From Marinobacterium sp. (GTDB lineage Bacteria; Pseudomonadota; Gammaproteobacteria; Pseudomonadales; Balneatricaceae), in the NCBI GenBank assembly GCA_030602245.1, contig JAUWAC010000011.1, forward strand, positions 26,931 to 90,930: a stretch of 64,000 bases of DNA. The letters run 5' to 3'. Positions 27,930-36,064 of the stretch are shown here, piece by piece. The stretch's first letter is position 1, and each line of letters starts with the position of its first letter. The translations under genes and the position numbers were made by a program. The notes beneath the pieces were generated by a model. The model saw only the letters and a list, made by a program, of their open reading frames with translations. It was not told the origin of the DNA and did not search any database.

Positions 27930-29753
27930 TCAGTGGCTGCGCAGCCAGCGATCGCACTCCTGCAGTGGCGTCGCGGCGAGCAGTCGCTGTCCGATACGCA
28001 GCAGCGGCCGCAGATCGCGCCTGACCCGTGCCTGATCCTGCTCAACCTGAATCAGACCGCCGGCCTCCAGCTGGCTCACCAGTTGTCGGATCTGGCGTGG
28101 ATCAGCGTAGTCCGGAGCCGGGTGGCCAAACCACGGATGCAGGCGGCGCGCCAGCGCGGTTGCCAGTTCAAGCAGCTGCTCCGTGCCGATATGGGGTTGC
28201 TGATCGAGGATGCGCACGACCAGATAGTGGCGTAGCAGGATCGGCTCCACCGTGCGCATCAGCAGCAGTGCCAGCGGATTGTCACCAATGCGCAGGTAGC
28301 GCATCTCCTCGCGCAAGAGCCCGTGGTCGATCAAGGTGCGGCGGATACGGCTGATCGCATCAGGCTCGAGCAGGGCCGGCGGCAGGTGAAACTCCGCATT
28401 GAAGTAGGGCAGCAGCCCACGCAGCAGGCGTGTGATGGTCGATTTGCCTGGTGCCGGCAGGCGGGCACTGAACAGCAGCATCAGTCCCGGCAGAATCAGG
28501 TTGTGGGCGATGTTATTGCGATAGAAACACAGGCCGGCGGCCTGGCGTTCGCTGGCGCTGATGCGCGGGCCGATGCGGCTCAGTTGACGCCGTTTCAGCG
28601 CCGCGTGGATCGCCTGGTCGGCGCTCGGATCCCGCTTCGGCAGTGCCACGCCGAGCGCCTGCAGCAGCGCGCTGAGGCGGGTGTAGCGGGCGTTCAGCTC
28701 CGCGGTATCGCAACTGATGCCGTCCGAGGCCAGCAGCAGGGTGGCCAGGCGTGCCACCGGTGTGGCGACCGCGCAGGCATTGATCCGTTGCAACAGTTCG
28801 ATCCCCAGCGCCGCGCCCGAGAGGGGGGCATGATGCGTCTCAGGGGCGATCAGCAGTGGCTCACCGATATCGACATAGGCCCCGTCGCCACGGCGCAGCA
28901 GATTGCGACTGGCGCCGAGCAGACCCGCGAGGCTCTCGCGGGTTTTAGGGGCGCCGGCCAGTTCCCGCAGATACTGACTGTTGTCCAGGCACAGGTCGTA
29001 ATTGATCGCCACCGGCACCAGCGCCAACGGTCGCTCGGGTGCTGCCTGCCACGCCTGCAGCGTCATGCCAAGCAGGCCGCGGCGGGCGGGCAGCAGGCGT
29101 CCGGTGCGGCTGCGCCCGCCTTCAAGGAAAAATTCGAGCGTATGCCCCCGTTGCAGCATCAGGCTCAGGTAGCTGCGGAACAGCTCGGTGTAGAGGGCAT
29201 CGTCGAGGAAGCGGCGGCGCATGAAGATCGCGCCGCCACGGCGCAGGATCGGCCCCAGCAATGGCAGATTCAGGTTATCGCCTGCTGCGATATGCGGCAG
29301 CGCGAGCCCCTTGCGGTGCAGCGCCCACGACAGCAGCAGGTAGTCGACATGGCTGCGGTGGGCCGGCAGGTAGATCAGCTGATGGGTGCGACTGAGGGTG
29401 GTCAGCCGCTCGAAGCCGCGCAGCTCAATATGGCGGTAGAGGTGACGCAGGGCCGGCGATATCAGCAGGTCGAGCAGCGCGACCGTGGCGGGGCTGAAGT
29501 CGGCGCAGATGGTTTCCAGCTCCGCCCGCGCCGCGCGCTCCACCGCCAGCACGGGACGACCGCTGCGCTCGGCCTCGGCCGCGACCGCAGCGCGGATGCT
29601 GTCCCGGCTCAGCAACAGTGGGATGATCGCGCGGCGGGGCGAGAGCGGTGCCGTTGTGTCAGGCCATTGCGCGCGCCGCTGCAGCCAGTTCCGGCAGCGT
29701 TGTTTGACGCCGCGCCAGAGGTGGCGAAGCCGGGTGTGAAGGGACCCGGGCAT
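27930..29753 (-). CDS. plsB: Short PlsB-type glycerol-3-phosphate acyltransferase
   Basis: A 607-residue PlsB-family acyltransferase, which makes lysophosphatidate from sn-glycerol-3-phosphate. All active-site blocks are present: HRSHVDYLLLSW near residue 155, the GAIFMRRRF block near 197, FFLEGGRSRTGRLLPAR near 231 and VPVAINYD near 270. The protein is about 200 residues shorter than E. coli PlsB (about 810) and lacks nearly all of the N-terminal region ahead of the acyltransferase domain. The start cannot be moved upstream, because slyX ends 9 bp before it. It may be a distinct short form beside a full-length PlsB elsewhere. Confidence 0.85.
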   Translation of the reverse strand: MPGSLHTRLRHLWRGVKQRCRNWLQRRAQWPDTTAPLSPRRAIIPLLLSRDSIRAAVAAEAERSGRPVLAVERAARAELETICADFSPATVALLDLLISPALRHLYRHIELRGFERLTTLSRTHQLIYLPAHRSHVDYLLLSWALHRKGLALPHIAAGDNLNLPLLGPILRRGGAIFMRRRFLDDALYTELFRSYLSLMLQRGHTLEFFLEGGRSRTGRLLPARRGLLGMTLQAWQAAPERPLALVPVAINYDLCLDNSQYLRELAGAPKTRESLAGLLGASRNLLRRGDGAYVDIGEPLLIAPETHHAPLSGAALGIELLQRINACAVATPVARLATLLLASDGISCDTAELNARYTRLSALLQALGVALPKRDPSADQAIHAALKRRQLSRIGPRISASERQAAGLCFYRNNIAHNLILPGLMLLFSARLPAPGKSTITRLLRGLLPYFNAEFHLPPALLEPDAISRIRRTLIDHGLLREEMRYLRIGDNPLALLLMRTVEPILLRHYLVVRILDQQPHIGTEQLLELATALARRLHPWFGHPAPDYADPRQIRQLVSQLEAGGLIQVEQDQARVRRDLRPLLRIGQRLLAATPLQECDRWLRSH

Positions 29754-29762
29754 CGGCGTGTC

Positions 29763-29963
29763 TCAGTAGTGCGGCGGCGGCTGGTCTTCGGGGCCGGGAC
29801 CCGCGTTCGTCTCTTTCAGCTCGGTATTGAGAATCTGCACCATGCGGGTCAGGCGCTCGATATCCTTCTCCTGTCGGGCCACGACTTCGCTGAGTTTGTC
29901 GATGGCGTCCTCCTGAAAGGCGATGTGGGACTCCAGTTCCGCGATGTGATCGTTTACCGACAT
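29763..29963 (-). CDS. slyX: SlyX family coiled-coil protein
   Basis: A 66-residue SlyX protein: an acidic helix of heptads (HIAELESHIAFQEDAIDKLS to RLTRMVQILN) ending in a proline-rich PPPHY tail typical of the family. Function is unknown. The ATG giving MSVNDHIAEL is chosen because AGGAGGT lies just upstream. It ends 9 bp before plsB on the same strand. Confidence 0.92.
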   Translation of the reverse strand: MSVNDHIAELESHIAFQEDAIDKLSEVVARQEKDIERLTRMVQILNTELKETNAGPGPEDQPPPHY

Positions 29964-30061
29964 CAGGACCTCCTGGTTCAATCGGTGAATGGTACTGCAA
30001 GCATAGCCAAGCATGGTCACGGTGAAAACTCGGCGATACCCCGCGTGCATTGGATAAGTTG

Positions 30062-30090
30062 TTGAAAAATTATGGCAATTAAGGTATATC
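30062..30090 (+). promoter_or_regulatory. Predicted promoter of the membrane cold-shock gene
   Basis: TTGAAA and TATATC are separated by exactly 17 bases. The transcript would have a leader of about 70 bases that includes a tandem GGGTATC repeat, consistent with a structured cold-shock leader but not proof of one. Confidence 0.45.
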
Positions 30091-30168
30091 TCGGCGGTTG
30101 ACCCTGTCTGTTTCCTGGGCCGGGTATCGGGTATCCAATTTTAGAAAAATAGAAGAGAAATCGAATAG

Positions 30169-30621
30169 ATGAGTGGTATTCAGGTTTTCAAGAGTATTGT
30201 TCTTAGCATCATCGCGGCTGTTGCCATCCCGTCGGTCCTGTCTCAGGTGACGTCTGCAGAGATCGAGCTTAACGCGGCTGTGCTGGGTGTGACCTTTGTT
30301 ATCGTACTGGCTGCGACCCTGATCACGGCGCTGGGGCAGGGCGGTGCGGCCGCGAAGCCGGCAGCCGAGCGTCGCGCTGTCGCGGCTGACAGTGACGAGC
30401 AGGAGGATGATGACCGTGAAGAGGGTACGGTGAAGTGGTTCAATGTCTCCAAGGGCTTCGGCTTCATCACCCGCGCCAATGGCGATGATGTGTTCGTGCA
30501 CTTCCGTAATATCCGCGGCCGTGGCCACCGTTCGCTGAATGAAGGCCAGCGCGTGCGTTTCAACGTGCATCAGAGCGAGAAGGGGCTGCAGGCCGAGGAT
30601 GTCTCGGTCGTGCGCAACTGA
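30169..30621 (+). CDS. Membrane-anchored cold-shock domain protein
   Basis: A 150-residue protein made of two parts. Residues 5-26 and 35-56 are hydrophobic helices. Residues 60-85 are a charged linker. Residues 85-150 are a complete cold-shock domain with GTVKWFN, RNP1 KGFGFI at 95-100 and RNP2 VFVHF at 108-112. The domain binds single-stranded RNA or DNA; the helices would tether it to the inner membrane with both ends in the cytoplasm. Most Csp proteins are soluble and about 70 residues. It stands alone, divergent from slyX-plsB, and ends before a strong terminator. Confidence 0.88.
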   Translation: MSGIQVFKSIVLSIIAAVAIPSVLSQVTSAEIELNAAVLGVTFVIVLAATLITALGQGGAAAKPAAERRAVAADSDEQEDDDREEGTVKWFNVSKGFGFITRANGDDVFVHFRNIRGRGHRSLNEGQRVRFNVHQSEKGLQAEDVSVVRN

Positions 30622-30688
30622 CGCGGCGGCCGTTGACGCGCCGGCCGCTGACGCGGCAGTCGCCCTCGCGGTGTACGCGCGACACAGG

Positions 30689-30716
30689 AAAACGGGAGCC
30701 GCAGGGCTCCCGTTTT
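30689..30716. terminator. Bidirectional intrinsic terminator
   Basis: AAAACGGGAGCC and GGCTCCCGTTTT form a 12-bp stem with a 4-base loop, with T-runs on both strands, between the convergent cold-shock gene and flavin reductase gene. Confidence 0.92.
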
Positions 30717-30722
30717 GCGTTT

Positions 30723-31661
30723 TCAGGCCCGGCGAATGATGCTGTTGAGGATCTGTTTGAACAGCTCAATCTGGCTGGCGTCGAACTCGGCAAACACCTG
30801 TGCCTGCTCCTGCTCCGACATCGCCCAGTACTGACGCGCACGCTCCATGCCGACCGGGCTGAGGCGGTATCCACCGCCCTCCTGCGCGGCGACGAGGCCG
30901 GCGTGTTCCAGGTTCTCCAGCGCCTCGCGCACCTCCGAGCCCGGCAGGCTCGACTCGCGTTGCAAGCGTTCCTCGCGCCCATCCTCCAGTACGCTGAGCA
31001 GAATCAGTACCCGCGCCTCGCTGACACTCAGGCCCAGCGCCTGCTGTTTTGGCAGATAGGCGCTCTGGTAGGCGTTGACCGCCTGCAGCATCAGATAGAG
31101 CAGATTGTTGGCCAGGCGCGACTCGAGTTCGGGTTCGCGCGGCGCGGCAGCGGGCCGTTGCTGCAGACGCGGATGCGGCAGCACCAGCGAATAGGCGCCC
31201 TGATGGTAGAGCAGTGGCGCGCGGCCGAAATCATCGAAATCGAGCACCCGGCCGATCAGAATCCAGTGATCGCCGGCGTCCACCGTTTCATGCAGGGTAC
31301 AGTGGAAGCGGGCCGCGCACCCTTCCAGCAGCGGTGCCCGGCCCGGCCCTTCGCGATAGTCGATATTGGCGAATTTGTCGCTGTGCGGGCGGGCAAACTG
31401 GTTTGACAGGTCGAGCTGATCGGCGGCGAGGATGTTGACGGCGAAGTGGTTGGCGCGGCGGATGACGTCGAGGCTGTCCACGGAGCGTTTATCGAGGCTC
31501 CAGAGTACCAGTGGCGGGTCCAGCGACACTGAATTGAAGCTGTTGACGGTCAGGCCGATCCGCTCGCCTTCCGGGCTCTGTGCCGTGACGACGGTGATGC
31601 CGGTGGCGAAATTGCCCAGTGCGCGGCGCAGGGCATGGGTGTCGAAGGCTTGGTTGCTCAT
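30723..31661 (-). CDS. Flavin reductase fused to MarR-like winged-helix domain
   Basis: A 312-residue fusion. Residues about 10-165 are an HpaC/DIM6-type flavin reductase (NFATGITVVTA, GLTVNSFNSVSLDPPLVLWSL, FAVNILAADQ, HWILIGRVLDF). Residues about 185-305 resemble a MarR winged helix (LYLMLQAVNAYQSAYLPKQQ, LSVSEARVLILLSVLED, LENLEHAGLVAAQEGGGYRLS). The same layout occurs in the reductase of Acinetobacter p-hydroxyphenylacetate hydroxylase, where the C-terminal domain binds the aromatic substrate and relieves autoinhibition. The partner monooxygenase is not nearby. The ATG has GGAGTGAG upstream. Reductase activity is well supported; aromatic ligand control is inferred. Confidence 0.85.
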   Translation of the reverse strand: MSNQAFDTHALRRALGNFATGITVVTAQSPEGERIGLTVNSFNSVSLDPPLVLWSLDKRSVDSLDVIRRANHFAVNILAADQLDLSNQFARPHSDKFANIDYREGPGRAPLLEGCAARFHCTLHETVDAGDHWILIGRVLDFDDFGRAPLLYHQGAYSLVLPHPRLQQRPAAAPREPELESRLANNLLYLMLQAVNAYQSAYLPKQQALGLSVSEARVLILLSVLEDGREERLQRESSLPGSEVREALENLEHAGLVAAQEGGGYRLSPVGMERARQYWAMSEQEQAQVFAEFDASQIELFKQILNSIIRRA

Positions 31662-31791
31662 CTGCTCACTCCTGTACCGGTCCCGCGGGGCCGGGCAAGC
31701 TGGTGCATGAGACCCCCGCGAGTTTCGACAGGAGGCGCTGTTTACTGAACAATAGCACCCCTGAACGAAAACACTCCACGGAGGTATCAGC

Positions 31792-32532
31792 GTGGCAGCG
31801 GCGAAAAAACGGACATTATGGTTACTGCTGGCCCTGCTTGGCGCGGGCGGATCCCCGCAGGCGCTGGCGTCGCACGACAGCTGTGCGGCGGACCTGTTGG
31901 CCCGTCACGCGGGTGAGACGCTGTCGTACCGCGTTGACTGGAAAGGGTTCTCGCTGGACAGCGTACGCCAGATCGCACAGCTCGAGGACGGTCGCTGGGA
32001 GGCGCAGAACCGCAGCAGCCTGCTGTTCATGGCGATCGAAGAGCGCAGCCATTTCGCGCTCGATGGCGGGCAGATCCGCAGCCTGGAGTACCGCTATGAC
32101 CGCCAGGGGCTGAGCAACAAACATGATCTGCGGCTGGTGTTTGGCAGCGGTTATTACGATGTCTTTTCGCCGCGCGGAGATGGCCGCATGGAGGTTGCCG
32201 CGCCCGTGTATGACCTGCTCAACCATCAGCTGCAGATGCGGATCGATCTGGCCTGTGACGCGCCCCGGCCGCACTATCGCTATCCGATCGCCCGGCGCAC
32301 CCGCGTCAGTGACTACCGGTATCGGCGCGTCGGTGAGGAATCCGTGACAACGCCGGCGGGCACCTTTACGGCGGTAGTGCTGGAGCGGGGTGAGGCCGAC
32401 GACAAGCTGGATCGGGTCTGGCTGGCGCCGGCGCTGGATTACCTGATTGTCCGTCTCGTGCATCAGGAGGATGACGAGCGCGCGGAACTGCAGCTGCTGC
32501 GCGATCCGCGGCTCAGTGGCGGATCAGGCTGA
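31792..32532 (+). CDS. DUF3108 periplasmic protein
   Basis: A 246-residue exported protein. Residues 1-26 are a signal peptide with a probable cleavage after QALA. The mature part is a DUF3108 domain rich in beta-strand (YRVDWKGFSLDSVRQIAQLE, FTAVVLERGEADDKLDRVWLAP), a lipocalin-like fold of unknown role in many proteobacteria. The GTG start is supported by GGAGG 7 bases before it. Its 3' end overlaps the convergent exporter gene by 20 bp. Confidence 0.85.
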   Translation: MAAAKKRTLWLLLALLGAGGSPQALASHDSCAADLLARHAGETLSYRVDWKGFSLDSVRQIAQLEDGRWEAQNRSSLLFMAIEERSHFALDGGQIRSLEYRYDRQGLSNKHDLRLVFGSGYYDVFSPRGDGRMEVAAPVYDLLNHQLQMRIDLACDAPRPHYRYPIARRTRVSDYRYRRVGEESVTTPAGTFTAVVLERGEADDKLDRVWLAPALDYLIVRLVHQEDDERAELQLLRDPRLSGGSG

Positions 32533-33136
32533 TCGCAATCGTCCACATCATCACGCAGATGAGGCCATCGAGCACGCGCCAGGCAATCGGGCGACGGAAT
32601 AACGGCTCCAGCCAGCGGGCGCCGATGCACAGACTCAGGAACCAGATCGCCGAGAAGGTGATCGCGCCGACCGCGAACCACAGCCGCAGCTCTGCTTCGT
32701 ACTGGCCGCCGATGCTGCCGATCAACACCACCGTATCGATCCACGCATGCGGATTGAGCAGGGTAACGGCGGCGGTTGTCAGCAGCGCGGTGCGCAGCGT
32801 GGCCACCCCGTTGTCTGCGGCGGTCAGGGCGTTGCTGTCGAGGGCGCGCCGGGCCGCACGATAACCAAACCAGGCCAGAAACAGGGCGCCGCCCCAGCGT
32901 GCGATCTCCAGCAGCAGCGGGGACTGGTTGATCAGCACGCCAAGGCCGGCGACACCGGCCGTGATCAGGACGGCGTCGAACAGAATGCACAGCAGTGCGA
33001 TCGGCCAGTGGAACTGCCGTTTCAGGCTCTGTGTCAGCAGAAAGGCGTTCTGTGCACCGATCGCCATAATCAGGCCGGCGGATGTCATCAGCCCCTTGCC
33101 CCAGGCCAGCCATTCCAGTGTCAGTATCGGTGTCAT
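32513..33136 (-). CDS. argO: LysE/ArgO family amino-acid exporter
   Basis: A 207-residue inner-membrane exporter with six hydrophobic segments. The family signature LIMAIGAQNAFLLTQSLKRQ lies near residue 21 and TLLNPHAWIDTVVLIGSIGG near 125; both match ArgO/LysE closely. E. coli ArgO exports arginine and lysine. I start at the ATG of MTPILTLEWL, with AGGGAG upstream. It is divergent from an ArgP-like regulator, the same relation as between LysE and LysG in Corynebacterium. Substrate is likely basic amino acids but unproven. Confidence 0.88.
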   Translation of the reverse strand: MTPILTLEWLAWGKGLMTSAGLIMAIGAQNAFLLTQSLKRQFHWPIALLCILFDAVLITAGVAGLGVLINQSPLLLEIARWGGALFLAWFGYRAARRALDSNALTAADNGVATLRTALLTTAAVTLLNPHAWIDTVVLIGSIGGQYEAELRLWFAVGAITFSAIWFLSLCIGARWLEPLFRRPIAWRVLDGLICVMMWTIAISLIRH

Positions 33137-33238
33137 TGCAATCTCCCTGTTCCGGTCACGTTGAAGCAGGCGCATATTGCGAGAGTGGCGATAGTAAGTA
33201 AAACTAATCTTTTTAATATCTGATAAGCAGGACTAATG
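33137..33238. promoter_or_regulatory. argO/argP divergent control region
   Basis: This 100-bp AT-rich gap lies between the exporter and its LysR-type regulator. Plus-strand TTGCGA and TAAAAC with a 16-base spacer could be the argP promoter; minus-strand TTTACT and CAATAT with a 17-base spacer could serve argO. ArgP operators of the T-N11-A type are expected here by analogy; no single site stands out. Confidence 0.4.
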
Positions 33239-34162
33239 ATGCTGGATACCCGTCAACTGGCGGCGCTGGCGGCGGTGCTCGAGGAGGGGAGCTTCGAGCG
33301 CGCCGCGCGGCGGTTGCATGTGACTCAATCCGCCGTCTCGCAACGCATCAAGCAGCTCGAAGAGCGGCTGGGGCAGACCTTGGTGTTGCGGACCGTACCG
33401 ATTCGCGCCACGGCGGCGGGACAGCAGGTGCTCAAGCATTTTCGTCAGGTTGATCTGCTGGAGCAGGAGTTGCTTAGTGCGCTGTCGGCGCGCGATGCAC
33501 AGGGCTACACGCGGGTCGCCATCGGCGTCAACGCCGACAGTCTTGAGACCTGGTTTCAGGATGCCTTGTCACAGCTGCTGAAACGGGAACCGCTGCTGAT
33601 CGATCTCAAGGTGGACGATCAGGACGCGACGCAGCAGTTGCTGCGCGACGGTGAGGTGGTGGGGTGTATTACCTCGAGTCCGAAGGCGATGCCGGGCTGC
33701 TCCAGTGTGCCGCTGGGGGTCATCCCGTACCGCTGTCTGGCCAGCCCTGAATACCTGGCCCGCTACTTTCCGAACGGGGTGGCGGCGGCGCAGTTTCGGC
33801 GTGCGCCCGTGGCTGAGTTCAGTCACAAGGATCAGCTGCAGAACCGCTATCTGGAGCGCTTTTTCGGCATCGGTGCGCATGAGTATCCGCGCCATCGGGT
33901 GCCGTCATCGACCGCGTTCTGCGATCTGATCGTGCGTGGGCTTGCCTGTGGCATGGTGCCGGATCAGCAGGGCCAGCCGCTGATCGAGAGCGGACAGGTG
34001 CAGGACATGACGCCGGGGCGCTATCTGGCGGTGCCGTTGTACTGGCATGTCTGGAGCCTGCGCTCGGAACTGATTCACAAGCTGACCGATGCGCTGGTGC
34101 AGACCGCACAGGCACAGCTCGACCGTTTCGAACAGCACGGCGAGCTGACCCACCCGGCCTGA
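33239..34162 (+). CDS. argP: ArgP/LysG family LysR-type regulator
   Basis: A 307-residue LysR regulator of the ArgP (IciA) group. The N-terminal helix-turn-helix FERAARRLHVTQSAVSQRIKQLEERLGQTLVLRT is very close to E. coli ArgP, and GVNADSLETWF and VVGCITSSPKAMPGC continue the match in the effector domain. ArgP activates the exporter in response to arginine and is blocked by lysine; this is family knowledge. The second of two adjacent ATGs is preferred, giving AGGA a 6-base spacing. Its stop abuts that of the next, convergent gene with no gap. Confidence 0.9.
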   Translation: MLDTRQLAALAAVLEEGSFERAARRLHVTQSAVSQRIKQLEERLGQTLVLRTVPIRATAAGQQVLKHFRQVDLLEQELLSALSARDAQGYTRVAIGVNADSLETWFQDALSQLLKREPLLIDLKVDDQDATQQLLRDGEVVGCITSSPKAMPGCSSVPLGVIPYRCLASPEYLARYFPNGVAAAQFRRAPVAEFSHKDQLQNRYLERFFGIGAHEYPRHRVPSSTAFCDLIVRGLACGMVPDQQGQPLIESGQVQDMTPGRYLAVPLYWHVWSLRSELIHKLTDALVQTAQAQLDRFEQHGELTHPA

Positions 34163-34762
34163 TCAGCCCAGTCCGAGTTTGAGGCCGAGGGCGATCAGTG
34201 CGCCGCCGACCAGCTGTTCCAGCCGGCGCTTGAGGCGCATCAGGCGGGCGCGAATCGCCGGGCGCGCGAGCAGGGTCAGCAGCAGCGTGAACCAACTGAT
34301 CTCCGCCAGTGCCGGGGTGGCCACGTAGAGCAGCTGTTCGGCCAGCGACTGCTCCGGGTGCAGCACCTGCGCGAAGATGGCAAGGAAGAAAATCAGCACC
34401 TTGGGATTGAACAGGCTGATCAGCAGACCGCTCAGGTAGGGCGACGGCCCCCCGCGTGCGGGCGCCTCCTGGCTGGCATCGGCGCCGCGCTGCAACAGCT
34501 GTAACAGGCCCAGCAGGAGCAGGTAGCCGGCACCGAACCAGCGGATCGCCTCGAACAGCGCCGGTGACTGCTGAATCAGAGCCGTGATCCCCAGCAGCGA
34601 CAGCGAACCGTGGATCAACAGTGCCGACGCCAGCCCCATGACGGTCAGTATGCCGGCACGCAGCGACCCGCTCAGGGTGTTGCGCAGAACGATGGCCAGG
34701 TTTGCGCCCGGTACCATTGCCCCCCCCAGGGTGATGGCTAAAAACAGCAGCCACTCCAGCAT
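34163..34762 (-). CDS. LysE/RhtB family translocator
   Basis: A 199-residue inner-membrane exporter with about six helices. It has VPGANLAIVLRNTLSGSLRAG near residue 17 and SLFNPKVLIFFLAIF near 115, both LysE-superfamily motifs. AGAGGT lies upstream of the chosen ATG. The gene is downstream of, and in the same direction as, a LysR regulator, with a 124-bp AT-rich gap containing a palindrome. Substrate unknown; it differs clearly from the ArgO-like exporter 1 kb away. Confidence 0.85.
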   Translation of the reverse strand: MLEWLLFLAITLGGAMVPGANLAIVLRNTLSGSLRAGILTVMGLASALLIHGSLSLLGITALIQQSPALFEAIRWFGAGYLLLLGLLQLLQRGADASQEAPARGGPSPYLSGLLISLFNPKVLIFFLAIFAQVLHPEQSLAEQLLYVATPALAEISWFTLLLTLLARPAIRARLMRLKRRLEQLVGGALIALGLKLGLG

Positions 34763-34850
34763 GATGACCTCTAATCCATAATCCAAAATGATGCAGTGGA
34801 GTCTATGGATGCGCAGAGGCGGATTCCAATCGCCCTTTTTGATACAGGGT

Positions 34851-34865
34851 ATAATTTTAAATTAT
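34851..34865. promoter_or_regulatory. AT-rich perfect palindrome between lysR and exporter genes
   Basis: ATAATTT-T-AAATTAT is a perfect 7-bp inverted repeat around one base, in an AT-rich island within GC-rich DNA, about 90 bases before the exporter ATG. It could be the operator or promoter of the exporter, possibly bound by the adjacent LysR protein. Confidence 0.4.
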
Positions 34866-34886
34866 GAGTTGTAGCCCTCTTCGGCG

Positions 34887-35798
34887 TCAGTGAGAGAAGG
34901 GGGATTCCGCCAGTGCCTGGAACAGCCGCTCGCGCAGGAAGCGGTGGGCGGCATCGTGCTGTGCCCGACGGTGCCACAGCAGGTAATACTGCACCGGTGG
35001 CAGTTGCAGCGGCAGCGGGCGCTGAACCAGCCCGAACGCCGGCGCGAGGCTTTGCGCCATATGCGCCGGCAGTGTCAGCAGAGCATCGCTGTTGGCGGTG
35101 AACGCCAGTGCCGCCTGAATGAACGGGATGCTGGCGCGGACGTGGCGCCGCAGCCCCTGCGCGGCAAGCGCTTCGTCGACCAGCCGGTTCTTGTCACCGC
35201 CGCCGCTGATACTGATATGGTCGGCGGCGGTATAGGCATCGAGGTCAAGCGTGGCCGATGCCAGCGGGTGCCCGGCCCGCATCAGGCAGGCCCAGGTATC
35301 GGCGCCAACCTCGCGGCCGTGAATATCGTCCGGCACCTGATCCAGTACGCAGGCGGCCATATCCAGCCGACCTTCGCGCAGGTCGCCGATCATGCCCGGT
35401 TCCCACAGGTGGAAGTGCAGCCGCAGACCCGGCACTTCCCGTGTCAGCTCGCCGACCAGTGTCGGCAGAATGTGCTCGCCGATATAGTCGGTGATGGCGA
35501 TATTGAAGCGACCCTGAAAGTGTTCGGCACTGAAGTGGCCCGGGGTGAAAAACGCCTCGAGCTGCTGCAGCACCGGCGGCAATTGCCGCTGCAGTTCTTC
35601 GCCCCGTGCGGTCAGTTGCATCTGATTGCCGACACGTACCAGCAGCGGGTCGTCGAACAGCTCGCGCAGCTGGGCAAGGCTGCGACTGATAGCCGGCTGG
35701 GTCAGGTTCAGCGCGCGGGCCGCGTTGCTGACGCTGCGCAGCTCGAGCAGCTGCTGCAGCACCAGCAACAGGTTCAGGTTGATGCGCGAGAGTTCCAC
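34887..35798 (-). CDS. LysR family transcriptional regulator
   Basis: A 303-residue LysR-type regulator. The helix-turn-helix lies at residues about 3-62 (LNLLLVLQQLLELRSVSNAA, LNLTQPAISRSLAQLRELFDDPLLVRVG), the NodD/LeuO-like subtype, and the rest is a substrate-binding domain. The likely start is a GTG with no strong ribosome site. Unlike most LysR genes it is not divergent from its neighbour but precedes the exporter gene in the same direction. Effector is unknown. Confidence 0.88.
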   Translation of the reverse strand: MELSRINLNLLLVLQQLLELRSVSNAARALNLTQPAISRSLAQLRELFDDPLLVRVGNQMQLTARGEELQRQLPPVLQQLEAFFTPGHFSAEHFQGRFNIAITDYIGEHILPTLVGELTREVPGLRLHFHLWEPGMIGDLREGRLDMAACVLDQVPDDIHGREVGADTWACLMRAGHPLASATLDLDAYTAADHISISGGGDKNRLVDEALAAQGLRRHVRASIPFIQAALAFTANSDALLTLPAHMAQSLAPAFGLVQRPLPLQLPPVQYYLLWHRRAQHDAAHRFLRERLFQALAESPFSH

Positions 35799-35812
35799 GG
35801 CGTCAGCGTCCG

Positions 35813-35992
35813 TCAGTCCTGCGTGGGTGGCGTGCTGTCGTCGTCATCGCCGTTGCCATCCTGTTCGGCCTTGCGCTGTGCCTCGGCGGCCCGCCAGACG
35901 CGCATCGCCTCGTAGTAGGTATCCCAGACGCAGGGTGAGCATTCGCTTTCGCAGCATTCGCCGTCCATCGGGGGCGTCGGCTTTTCGGTCAT
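35813..35992 (-). CDS. Oxidoreductase-like domain small protein
   Basis: A 59-residue cysteine-containing protein of the 'oxidoreductase-like N-terminal' type (Pfam Oxidored-like). The core CCESECSPCVWDTYYEAMRVWR carries four clustered cysteines that could bind metal. The C-terminus is acidic and disordered. The ATG of MTEKPTPPMDGE is chosen because GGAGGGA lies upstream. It lies between hrpB and the LysR gene, 14 bp before the latter on the same strand. Function unknown. Confidence 0.75.
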   Translation of the reverse strand: MTEKPTPPMDGECCESECSPCVWDTYYEAMRVWRAAEAQRKAEQDGNGDDDDSTPPTQD

Positions 35993-36064
35993 GGGTCCCT
36001 CCGCGGGTTGGTGGGTTCTGTTCATTCGTCTGCCGCTCTATTGTAACGGCTTTGGCGGTCCGCC

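Noticed and set aside
34820..34841. Terminator-like hairpin followed by CTTTTT on the plus strand
   Set aside because: The loop would be 2 bases with a bulged stem, and no plus-strand transcript needs to end there.
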